A stretch of 54,943 nt of DNA, taken from NCBI GenBank assembly GCA_937967405.1, contig CALCJV010000148.1, forward strand, positions 1-54,943, read 5' to 3'. The position numbers and the translations under genes are program-made. Position 1 is the stretch's first letter, and every line of letters begins with the position of its first letter. The stretch is from an uncultured Chloroflexales bacterium. GTDB lineage: Bacteria > Chloroflexota > Chloroflexia > Chloroflexales > Chloroflexaceae. The notes below the pieces were generated by a model, which was not told the origin of the DNA, searched no databases, and saw nothing but the letters and a program-made list of their open reading frames with translations. Of this stretch, positions 26,301 through 32,914 are shown piece by piece.

Positions 26301-27050
26301 ACGCCCGATGGAAGGTGACTCTGCGACGCGCTTCGTCAGCGCAAATAACGGCCCGCGTGGGAAGGTATCCCGATTTTTGAAGCTGATGAGTGCATCACCG
26401 ATGAAAATTTGGCCAGTACTCGCAATCGTTTCCTGTTTGCCGGTAATCTTGGGATAGAAGGTGAAGCCCGTTTCAAGCGCAACTTGGAAGCTGCCGCGCG
26501 CACCTGCGGGTACGGTGCCGATATTGAAGCGCAACCCAACGGGGGTAGTACCTACTAGGATAATGCCCCCATACGTGACAGTTACGCCGCCTGTAGCTTG
26601 GACGCTCCCCGCTACCAGCCCACATGGAATCGTTGGGCCGTTCTCCTCGCAGAACTGGCGTGTTTGGCGGCGCGGATCGCGGGAGATGCCAAAATCGGAG
26701 AAGCGGGCATCAAGCCGGACATTATTCTGCACTCGGCCGCTCACGTTCTCAAAGCGGTAGGTGTACGTCACCAGATCGCCCGCACGGAAGATCTGGGTCA
26801 CTTCCACATCCACCGTAACATCTCCCTGCTGTTCATTTTGTTCTAGCTCAATCGCACCAACTTCCGGCGTGGCTTCGCTCGCAAGTGGCGGGAGTGGTGC
26901 GTCAGAAGGCATGGTTGTGGACTGAGCTTCAGCGAGCACTGGAGTTGCACTCGCGGGATGGGTGAGTGCAGCCGGTAAGCCTCCGGATACAAACGTGATG
27001 AGTGCGAGGACGAGGAGGGTGATTCGGATTGGCTGGTTTGGCATACGCAT
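23313..27050 (-). CDS. Large secreted surface protein with DUF11-type repeats
   Basis: The 1245-residue product begins with a signal peptide (PIRITLLVLALITFVSGGLPAALT) followed by a low-complexity Pro/Thr/Ala segment. The rest is a chain of about six or seven beta-rich modules of 110-150 residues in the DUF11/conserved-repeat style, recognisable from phrases such as GDLVTYTYRFENVSG, PSDRLEAAFFARIPP, GEPLSYLVSLVNTD and PGGEFVYLITLGNDNAG. Such modules build bacterial surface fibres or sheaths. The protein ends IYLPMLVRR, a pattern that I recall from the ends of many Chloroflexota secreted proteins. Start at the ATG 27050: AAGGAG lies 8 bases upstream, while the TTG at 27056 lies too close to it. 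Confidence 0.88.
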   Translation of the reverse strand: MRMPNQPIRITLLVLALITFVSGGLPAALTHPASATPVLAEAQSTTMPSDAPLPPLASEATPEVGAIELEQNEQQGDVTVDVEVTQIFRAGDLVTYTYRFENVSGRVQNNVRLDARFSDFGISRDPRRQTRQFCEENGPTIPCGLVAGSVQATGGVTVTYGGIILVGTTPVGLRFNIGTVPAGARGSFQVALETGFTFYPKITGKQETIASTGQIFIGDALISFKNRDTFPRGPLFALTKRVAESPSIGRDVARIFPNEIVTFELVLGNANTDASRYRTDAISATEVILRDDLPRGSEFITPTQVLFPYEYRAEENVILWQIPRLRLGETITIPVTFRMRDTRAECRSLNNSSIGVTSLEMPLDDRLPAESKFPRLFHPGTGANVPIQVPLSVAISSNPAEVAPGDRAALKLEVSNFFLQDVRGVQLIYDIQPGAFYITNTASMPELITTMPRADRPAERIAWTFDISGTQSLRRPTKLDFTLTISATADTKGTATLLIPERASVPRECIAAVLGGVRVREPVNIIKVRKISALPPERYVKGLALVDQGEEVTFVIEIENRSSATINDFSVIDRLPVDSKESVEAKEPDGSARYTLLNETITPPPADISTEGGGAIFWRSLSLPANETTRLEYRAKVRGLEYFTYCNVADGILPDGLRGFLVDNREGIECVKINPQIEMIKTSNKESALPGEEIRFNLRLQNNSGVTQTVAIADVFQPDEFEFLRVDPDQTYGKPPRTDTLKDGRTVLLWDQVQLRPSDRLEAAFFARIPPGSCKVGRDVYTNRLWMLYRSSISPTTPPYLVERVPDTDSKVQIKCQRRVLEFTLRALQLNPSLDTTFPYLLEIKNANVAEIARNVRVQQILPLGFRYESPATTGNMQERPTSQTLPDGRIQLTWTIPQIAPDTIFRIQYLARAGKSVGAQATELRVLPSEATWTADCPAARQACQTDDTGVKFTFTTVTVLALLTATPNMLIPDRCLNIGEPLSYLVSLVNTDASRSYQNTTVVLTLSLGLQYVGVLTDTMPTPVRRLGANGETVLTWENVTVERPRAGRQTQLDLGIGLQVGGVLGRLPTKVEVRTPDGLVPLKEGEVDPNVNVCDEAVRNLTVLKEINPRRTQPGGEFVYLITLGNDNAGAVNVTSLREQLPANFTFVEMMPESGFSQAPTVSGNRLEWRRIPVPRKEGDKPGVTEIRFRVRVDRNAELATYSSNTTVTGTTPTVPIEYIGQQLDIQIAYENVIYLPMLVRR

Positions 27051-27343
27051 GAGCAATGCTCCTTCTGTGTCTGCTAACTTTTTGCTTGGTTCAATGATAA
27101 CCCATAGGCGAGGTGCGGAAGGGTGCGGATCACTGCTACTTGGCGTTTATCATTGCACAACAGTTCTTAATCACGGCCCCTACCTGTCCACCACACGTCT
27201 ATACTATTCTGTACGCACTGGTGGTATATCATGTTTCCCTCAATTTCACATCATACCAGATGTCACCCTCGAATCAATGAAAATCACGCTAAGATTGGGA
27301 CAAAAGAACTATTCCGATGGCGACGTGCCGCGTGCATTGAGAT
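27051..27343. other. Divergent intergenic region
   Basis: No gene is supported. The left end holds the ribosome binding site of the surface protein gene (minus strand). A T/A-rich part follows; I find no convincing minus-strand promoter. The ileS promoter begins at the right end. Confidence 0.5.
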
Positions 27344-27372
27344 TTGACGCACCCGCCCGACCTTGCTACAAT
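27344..27372 (+). promoter_or_regulatory. Sigma70 promoter of the ileS T-box leader
   Basis: TTGACG (27344-27349) and TACAAT (27367-27372) are separated by exactly 17 bases; each is one mismatch from consensus. Transcription would start near 27380, giving a leader of about 333 nt before ileS. Confidence 0.85.
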
Positions 27373-27379
27373 ATGCGCT

Positions 27380-27650
27380 AATGGCAATGACAGGGACGAG
27401 TAGGGTTGTTCTGCGCCACAGCGAATCCGGGTTGGTGTGAGCCGGAATGGTAGCGGCAGTCTGAAAATCACCCGTGAGCTGGTCGGTGAACTGCTGTTGC
27501 ATAGTAGCCGCACCCGGAGCTGGCCTCCGTTATCAAAGCAGAGCGTTGTTAGACGTTCACTAAGTGCAGTCGTTTGTTCACGCAACGGCTGAATCAGGGT
27601 GGTACCGCGAGGTGATTCTCACCGCGTCCCTGAGCGGGGCGGGGTTTTTT
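27380..27650 (+). promoter_or_regulatory. Isoleucine T-box leader with intrinsic terminator
   Basis: T-box leaders bind uncharged tRNA through a codon-anticodon match and switch transcription on. The apical stem I motifs are visible: AGCGAATCCGGG and GGTGTGAGCC (27434-27443). The 3' side of stem I shows GAAAATCACC with the specifier triplet ATC (27467-27469), an isoleucine codon followed by A, matching the downstream gene. The T-box AGGGTGGTACCGCG is at 27596-27609; its TGGT can pair with the tRNA 3' ACCA. The competing terminator is the hairpin ACCGCGTCCC-TGAGC-GGGGCGGGGT (27621-27645) ending in a T-run to 27650. The overall length and order are normal for a transcriptional T-box. Confidence 0.95.
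27621..27650 (+). terminator. Regulated terminator of the ileS T-box
   Basis: The stem pairs ACC and CGTCCC with GGGGCG and GGT around a TGAGC loop (one G-G mismatch) and is followed by six T. It is mutually exclusive with the antiterminator formed by the T-box sequence just upstream. Confidence 0.88.
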
Positions 27651-27712
27651 GATTCCCGTCCATCTGAAGCAGATCAGCAGATGCCACAATTCAGATGCGA
27701 AAGGTACAACCG

Positions 27713-30700
27713 ATGCAACAGCAAGGAGCAGGTGTGTTCCAGCCAGTCAACACGAACGTGCGCTTTCCCGCCCTAGAGGAAGAGATTCTGGCGTGGTGGC
27801 GCGAGAACCAGATTGTTGAAAAGTCATTGGCGGCGGGCGATCAGCCATTTGTCTTCTACGAGGGCCCACCTACGGCAAATGGGCGGCCCGGCTTTCATCA
27901 TATCATCAGCCGTAGCTTCAAGGATATTATCCTGCGCTTCCGCGCCATGCAGGGCTACCGTGTGATTGGGCGGCGCGAAGGTTGGGATACACACGGCTTG
28001 CCGGTTGAGATCGAAGTTGAGAAGCAGCTCGGCTTCAGTGGCAAGCCCGACATTGAACGCTATGGAATTGCCGCGTTTAATGCTAAGTGCCGCGAGAGCG
28101 TGTGGAACTATATTCAGGAGTGGCGCAGATTCTCCGAGCGGATTGCCTTCTGGCTTGATCCTAACGATGCCTACATCACCTACGAAAACCGCTACATTGA
28201 GTCACTCTGGTGGGTCTTTGCCCAGCTCTGGCAACGGGATCTCCTGTTCCGTGACTATAAGGTGACGATGCACTGCCCACGCTGTGGGACTAGCCTCAGC
28301 GATCACGAGGTCAGCTTGGGCTTCAAAGATGGGGTAGACGATCCGAGTGTGTGGGTGCGCTTCCGACATCTGCCCGCCCCCGCTGATCCCCCTTATGCGG
28401 CCCAGCATCCATTAGCTGAGCGGCTGGCCGATGCGAGCTTTGTAGCGTGGACCACCACCCCATGGACACTGCCCGCGAATGCGGCTCTCGCCGTCAATCC
28501 GGATGCCGAGTATGTGCTGGTTGAGTACGCGCCCGATGCCGACACGCCCACCGAGCAACTAGTGTTGGCAGCCGCGCTGGTGCAGCAAGTACTCGGTGAA
28601 CACGCCACCGTGCGCCACCGCTTTCGCGGGCGTGAATTGGTGGGCTTGCGCTACGTGCCCCTCTTTCAGGGCGTAGGCTCAGCGGGCGAAGCAGTAGACC
28701 TCCGGAATGCCTACCGCGTGCTGGCCGATGACTTTGTGAGCCTTGAGGATGGCACTGGGATTGTGCATATTGCCCCAGCCTATGGAGATTTGGAGATCGG
28801 CAAACGCTATGGCTTGCCCACCCTGTTCTCGGTCGATCTGAACGGCAAGACGCTGGCAACTTACAATGATCTCGGCTTTGGGGAGCTGTTCTTCAAGGAA
28901 GCCGATCCGCTGATCGCACGCCACCTGAAGGAGCGGGGGCTGATGCTCAAAACGGGGCGGGTGAGCCACGCCTACCCATTCTGCTGGCGGTGCAGCACGC
29001 CCCTGCTCTACTATGCCAAACCATCGTGGTACATCCGCACCACCGCCAAAAAACAGGAACTCATCAACCACAATCAGGCGATCCACTGGGTTCCTGAACA
29101 TATCCGCGATGGCCGCTTTGGTAATTGGCTTGAAAACAACATTGATTGGGCAGTCAGCCGCGAACGCTATTGGGGTACGCCGCTCCCGCTTTGGACGAAT
29201 GAAGATGGCAGCCACATCGAGTGCATCGGCAGTGTTGCCGAACTCGAAGCCAAAGTTGGGCGTTCGCTGCAAGACCTCGACCTGCACCGCCCCTACGTAG
29301 ATGACGTGACATGGAACGACCCTCAGCACGGCTTGATGCGGCGCATCCCCGATGTCGCCGACTGCTGGTTTGATAGTGGGGCGATGCAGGTGGCCCAGTG
29401 GCACTACCCCTTCGCCAACCAGAGCCAATTCGCGCAGGCGCACCCCGCCGACTATATCTGCGAGGCGGTGGATCAGACCCGCGGCTGGTTCTACACGCTG
29501 CACGCCATTGGTACGCTGCTGTTTGATGCGCCGGCCTTCACCAACGTGATCTGCTTGGGGCACATCCTCGATGAGCATGGGCAGAAGATGAGCAAGAGTC
29601 GCGGCAACATCATCGAGCCGTGGGGCGTGTTCGAGCAGTATGGCGTAGATGCCCTGCGCTGGAATTTGTTTGCGGCTAGCCCGCCCGGTAATCCGCGCCG
29701 CTTTAGCCTGAAGCAAGTGGATGAAACCCTGCGCCAGTTTATGCTGACGCTGTGGAATACCTACGGCTTTTTGGTTACCTACGCCAATCTGGATGGCTGG
29801 CAACCATCGCCGGAACTGGCCCGCGGCACGGCACCGCTGCATCCGGCAGAGCTGCCCCTGATTGATCGCTGGGCTTTGGCCAGCCTCAATAAGCTGGTGC
29901 AAGAGGTGACCATGAGCTTGGAAGCCTATGAGGTGACACCGGCGGCACGAGCGATTGAGCAATTTGTTGATGAACTCTCCAACTGGTATGTGCGCCGCAA
30001 TCGCCGCCGCTTCTGGAAGAGTGAAGCTGATGCCGACAAGCACGCCGCCTACACGACCCTCTACACCTGCCTTGTGACGGTGACCAAGCTGATCGCACCG
30101 TTTGCGCCATTCGTCAGTGAGGCGATCTACCGCAACCTCGTTGTGGCGGCTGATCCGGCTGCGCCCGAAAGTGTGCATCTGGCTCGCTTCCCGACCGTGC
30201 AGCCGGCACTCCTCGATGAACAACTGGTGATGGATACCGCCGTCTTGTTGCGAGTAGTTTCACTGGGGCGAGCCGCCCGCAAGCAAGCCAATCTGAAGGT
30301 GCGCCAGCCGCTGGGGGAGGTGTGGGTGCGGGCTACGCCGAGCGAGATGCAGGGCTTGCAACGCTTTGAGGATGACCTGCGCGACGAACTGAACGTCAAG
30401 CAGGTGCGCTACGTTGAGGCGGACACTAGCTTTGTCAACTATCGCTGCAAGCCCAACCTGCGTGTGGTGGGCAAGAAGTATGGCAAGCAAGTGCCGGCCA
30501 TTACGGCCGCGCTTGCAGCTCTCGATAATGATACCGCCCGCGCCGTTGCCCGTGCAGTTGAGGCAGGTCTGCCGTTCAATCTGCCGCTCGGTGCGACCAC
30601 GCTTGAGCTAGCCCCGACTGAGGTGTTGGTGGAGGCGACCTCGCCCGATGGCTACGCGGTGGCCGAGAGCGACGGCGCACTGGTTGCGCTGAACACGACG

Positions 30701-31006
30701 ATCACGCCCGACCTGCGCCGCGAGGGGCTAGCGCGTGAACTTGTCCGCAATGTGCAAGATGCCCGCAAGACCGCCGGGCTGGATATAAGTGATCGGATTG
30801 CGCTGTATGTTGCCGTAGTAGGTAATGGCGATCATGCGGCCGAGCAGACCCTGATGCAGGATGTGGTGCAGGTATGGGGTGAGTACATCCGCAATGAGAC
30901 GTTGGCTACGCGGCTTGAATTGGGTGCCCTGCCGGATGTAGCGCACACCGAGTCGGTGGATTTGGATGTGGCCACCGTGCAGATCGGCATCGTGCGCGTA
31001 TCGTAA
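27713..31006 (+). CDS. ileS: Isoleucyl-tRNA synthetase (IleS2-like)
   Basis: The enzyme charges tRNA-Ile with isoleucine and edits valine. The 1097 residues carry the class I signatures: the HIGH-equivalent GPPTANGRPGFHH (about 51-63) and KMSKS at 625-629. Between them lies the large CP1 editing domain with the TTPWTLPAN segment, typical of IleRS/ValRS/LeuRS. Length above 1000 residues and the PFVFYEGPPTANGRPG opening resemble the IleS2 (eukaryote-like) form rather than the 930-residue IleS1 with a C-terminal zinc finger. I prefer the ATG at 27713 (AAAGG 8 bases upstream) to the one at 27695, which has no ribosome binding site. Expression is controlled by the T-box leader. Confidence 0.97.
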   Translation: MQQQGAGVFQPVNTNVRFPALEEEILAWWRENQIVEKSLAAGDQPFVFYEGPPTANGRPGFHHIISRSFKDIILRFRAMQGYRVIGRREGWDTHGLPVEIEVEKQLGFSGKPDIERYGIAAFNAKCRESVWNYIQEWRRFSERIAFWLDPNDAYITYENRYIESLWWVFAQLWQRDLLFRDYKVTMHCPRCGTSLSDHEVSLGFKDGVDDPSVWVRFRHLPAPADPPYAAQHPLAERLADASFVAWTTTPWTLPANAALAVNPDAEYVLVEYAPDADTPTEQLVLAAALVQQVLGEHATVRHRFRGRELVGLRYVPLFQGVGSAGEAVDLRNAYRVLADDFVSLEDGTGIVHIAPAYGDLEIGKRYGLPTLFSVDLNGKTLATYNDLGFGELFFKEADPLIARHLKERGLMLKTGRVSHAYPFCWRCSTPLLYYAKPSWYIRTTAKKQELINHNQAIHWVPEHIRDGRFGNWLENNIDWAVSRERYWGTPLPLWTNEDGSHIECIGSVAELEAKVGRSLQDLDLHRPYVDDVTWNDPQHGLMRRIPDVADCWFDSGAMQVAQWHYPFANQSQFAQAHPADYICEAVDQTRGWFYTLHAIGTLLFDAPAFTNVICLGHILDEHGQKMSKSRGNIIEPWGVFEQYGVDALRWNLFAASPPGNPRRFSLKQVDETLRQFMLTLWNTYGFLVTYANLDGWQPSPELARGTAPLHPAELPLIDRWALASLNKLVQEVTMSLEAYEVTPAARAIEQFVDELSNWYVRRNRRRFWKSEADADKHAAYTTLYTCLVTVTKLIAPFAPFVSEAIYRNLVVAADPAAPESVHLARFPTVQPALLDEQLVMDTAVLLRVVSLGRAARKQANLKVRQPLGEVWVRATPSEMQGLQRFEDDLRDELNVKQVRYVEADTSFVNYRCKPNLRVVGKKYGKQVPAITAALAALDNDTARAVARAVEAGLPFNLPLGATTLELAPTEVLVEATSPDGYAVAESDGALVALNTTITPDLRREGLARELVRNVQDARKTAGLDISDRIALYVAVVGNGDHAAEQTLMQDVVQVWGEYIRNETLATRLELGALPDVAHTESVDLDVATVQIGIVRVS

Positions 31007-31015
31007 GGACAAAGC

Positions 31016-31187
31016 AAACCACGAAGAACACGAAGGGCACGAAGAACACGAAGGAATGGACAAAGTACAGGGCAGGCGATGCACGGCGTAGACTTGTAGG
31101 AGTGGATCGTGCGCCGTGCGATCTTGGGGAATAGCACCTACCCCCTGTATCCCTTTGTATTTGTATGCTTCGCGTTCTTCGTGGTAG
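31016..31187. repeat. ACGAAG-type short repeats in inverted arrangement
   Basis: Left part, about 31018-31055: ACCACGAAGAACACGAAGGGCACGAAGAACACGAAGG, built from ACGAAG(A/G)(A/G)C units. Right part, about 31169-31186: CTTCGCGTTCTTCGTGGT, the reverse complement of the left start with one mismatch in 18. About 115 bases of ordinary sequence lie between. It separates the convergent genes ileS and ndh. Confidence 0.8.
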
Positions 31188-31204
31188 GTCTTCCATCCGC
31201 CGGA

Positions 31205-32566
31205 CTAGTTCCGGCTTTCCACTAGCGTGGTTGCGCTATGCGCTCCATTCTGCTTAGCAGTGCTGGTCACGGTGTCGGGGATGTCGCGCATATACTCGGC
31301 GTTTAGGACTAGCCGCGAGCTGTGCTTGCGGGTCAAATAGCTCCACCCCCACTGCACGATGACGAGAAGCTTGCGGTCAAAGCCGACCAGATAGGCAATG
31401 TGGACAAACAACCAGATCAGCCATGCAAAGAAGCCACCGAAGTGCAGTCGGCCCAGATCAGCGACTGCGGCGTGCCGCCCAATTACGGCAAGGCTGCCGC
31501 GATCCCGATAGCGGAAGGGGGCGGTAGGCTTGCCCTGCATTTGCGCTCGGATCAGCCGCGCCACATACTCGCCCTGCTGCATGGCAACTTGGGCGACACC
31601 GGGTAGGGGCGTGCCAGTTGGGCCCACAAAGTGGGCCAGATCGCCAATCACAAACACATTTGGATAGTTGGGCACACTCGTGTCCGGCTGCACCTTCACC
31701 CGTCCGGCGCGATCTAGTTCTGCGCCAAGCCGATCTCGGATCACTGTGCCCATGCGCGAAGCCCGCATCCCGGCCGCCCACAGCACCGTCTTGGCGTAGA
31801 TCTGCTCCACCGCATCGCCTGTCTTCAGCGTCACTCGCTGACCTGCAATATCTGTCACAAACGTGCCCGTGCGGACAGTCACGCCGAGCTTGTACAGCTC
31901 GCTTGCAGCAGCTGCCGATAAATCTTTAGGGTAGGGTGGCAGCACCCGCTCCGTCCCCTCCACCAGCAGGATTTGGGCATCAGCCGTATCAATGGCACGA
32001 TACTCGCGGCGCAGGGTATTGTGGGCTAATTCGCCCAGCGCACCCGCTAGCTCCACGCCGGTTGGGCCGCCACCCACCACCACAAACGTCATCCACGCCC
32101 GCCGCTCGGCTGGATCGGTGGTAACTTCGGCAGCTTCAAAGGCGTGGAAGATCCGATGGCGTATCTCGATCGCATCTTCAAGCGTCTTTAAGCCGGGCGC
32201 GTCTTGTTCCCACTGATCGTTGCCAAAGTAGTGGTGGCTCACTCCTGTTGCCACAATCAAGGTATCGTAGCTGAAGGGGCCCGCCGAAGTCAGGAGGAGC
32301 TGCTGATCCGGCAGGATGTCGTTCACTTCCGCATACAGTACCTGCACATTATTGTAGCGTTGCAGCGCAGTGCGAAGGGGGTAGGCAATATCGCTGGCAG
32401 ATAAACCACCGGTAGCAACTTGGTAGAGCAAGGGCTGGAACAGGTGAAAGTTGCGCTTGTCAATCAAGGTGACATGCACATTGGGCACGTTGCCTAACGC
32501 ATGGGCAGCATACAAACCGCCAAAGCCACCACCTACAATGACAACACGCTGGGTGTCGGTTACCAT
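31205..32566 (-). CDS. ndh: Type II NADH:quinone oxidoreductase
   Basis: NDH-2 is a single-subunit FAD enzyme that passes electrons from NADH to quinone without pumping protons, at the inner face of the membrane. The 453 residues start with the FAD-binding VVIVGGGFGGLYAAHAL (about 8-24); the NADH-binding VVVGGGPTGVELAGALGE lies near 163-180 and the second FAD motif NVFVIGDLAHFVG near 308-320. The C-terminal part includes a hydrophobic stretch (GGFFAWLIWLFVHIAYLVGF, about 380-400), as expected for the membrane-associated helix region. It is encoded alone and is the alternative NADH entry point next to the complex I set at the left of the window. Confidence 0.93.
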   Translation of the reverse strand: MVTDTQRVVIVGGGFGGLYAAHALGNVPNVHVTLIDKRNFHLFQPLLYQVATGGLSASDIAYPLRTALQRYNNVQVLYAEVNDILPDQQLLLTSAGPFSYDTLIVATGVSHHYFGNDQWEQDAPGLKTLEDAIEIRHRIFHAFEAAEVTTDPAERRAWMTFVVVGGGPTGVELAGALGELAHNTLRREYRAIDTADAQILLVEGTERVLPPYPKDLSAAAASELYKLGVTVRTGTFVTDIAGQRVTLKTGDAVEQIYAKTVLWAAGMRASRMGTVIRDRLGAELDRAGRVKVQPDTSVPNYPNVFVIGDLAHFVGPTGTPLPGVAQVAMQQGEYVARLIRAQMQGKPTAPFRYRDRGSLAVIGRHAAVADLGRLHFGGFFAWLIWLFVHIAYLVGFDRKLLVIVQWGWSYLTRKHSSRLVLNAEYMRDIPDTVTSTAKQNGAHSATTLVESRN

Positions 32567-32914
32567 AAAGCGACTGTTTCCTTTCCTAGAAGCAGGGTAT
32601 GTTTTTGTTTGTTATTATGTATCAAATGCGGTACGGATCGGTGAGCTTGCGCTGCTTATATCTTGCGGCGAGTGCGCCACTGTGCGCTCTCGATCTGGCA
32701 ACAGTGCGGTTAGCTCGGAGCAGCAACGCATGGAGCTATGAATACTATAGCACACATTCAGGTGCAGTACGGTTACATTGTGAAACAAGGTACACAATGC
32801 AAGTTCCAAGCCCACCTAACATGACATGCGCGTAGCAGCGATACCAACGGGGCGTGCTATAATACATCCACAAGACGAACGTTGAGGTAAGCCGGCCATC
32901 ATGTAATCATTCTG
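32567..32914. other. Divergent intergenic region between ndh and the PBP gene
   Basis: No gene is supported. A TGCTATAAT extended -10 (32855-32863) faces the PBP gene. On the minus strand a CATAAT box with an AAAGGA site before ndh is visible near 32600-32625. The middle part is AT-richer than the genes around it. Confidence 0.5.
32855..32863 (+). promoter_or_regulatory. Extended -10 element upstream of the PBP gene
   Basis: TGCTATAAT is a consensus extended -10; no good -35 is visible, which is normal for this promoter type. It lies 52 bases before the PBP start. Confidence 0.5.

Noticed and set aside
28679-30223. A 514-codon frame on the minus strand opposite ileS
   Set aside because: It is an antisense shadow of a well-identified gene; composition (His, Arg, Gln, Ala) is that of a reverse-frame translation.
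19263-31187. CRISPR array at the intergenic repeat blocks (19263-19489 and 31016-31187)
   Set aside because: Units are short, variable and inverted, with no regular spacers and no cas genes nearby.
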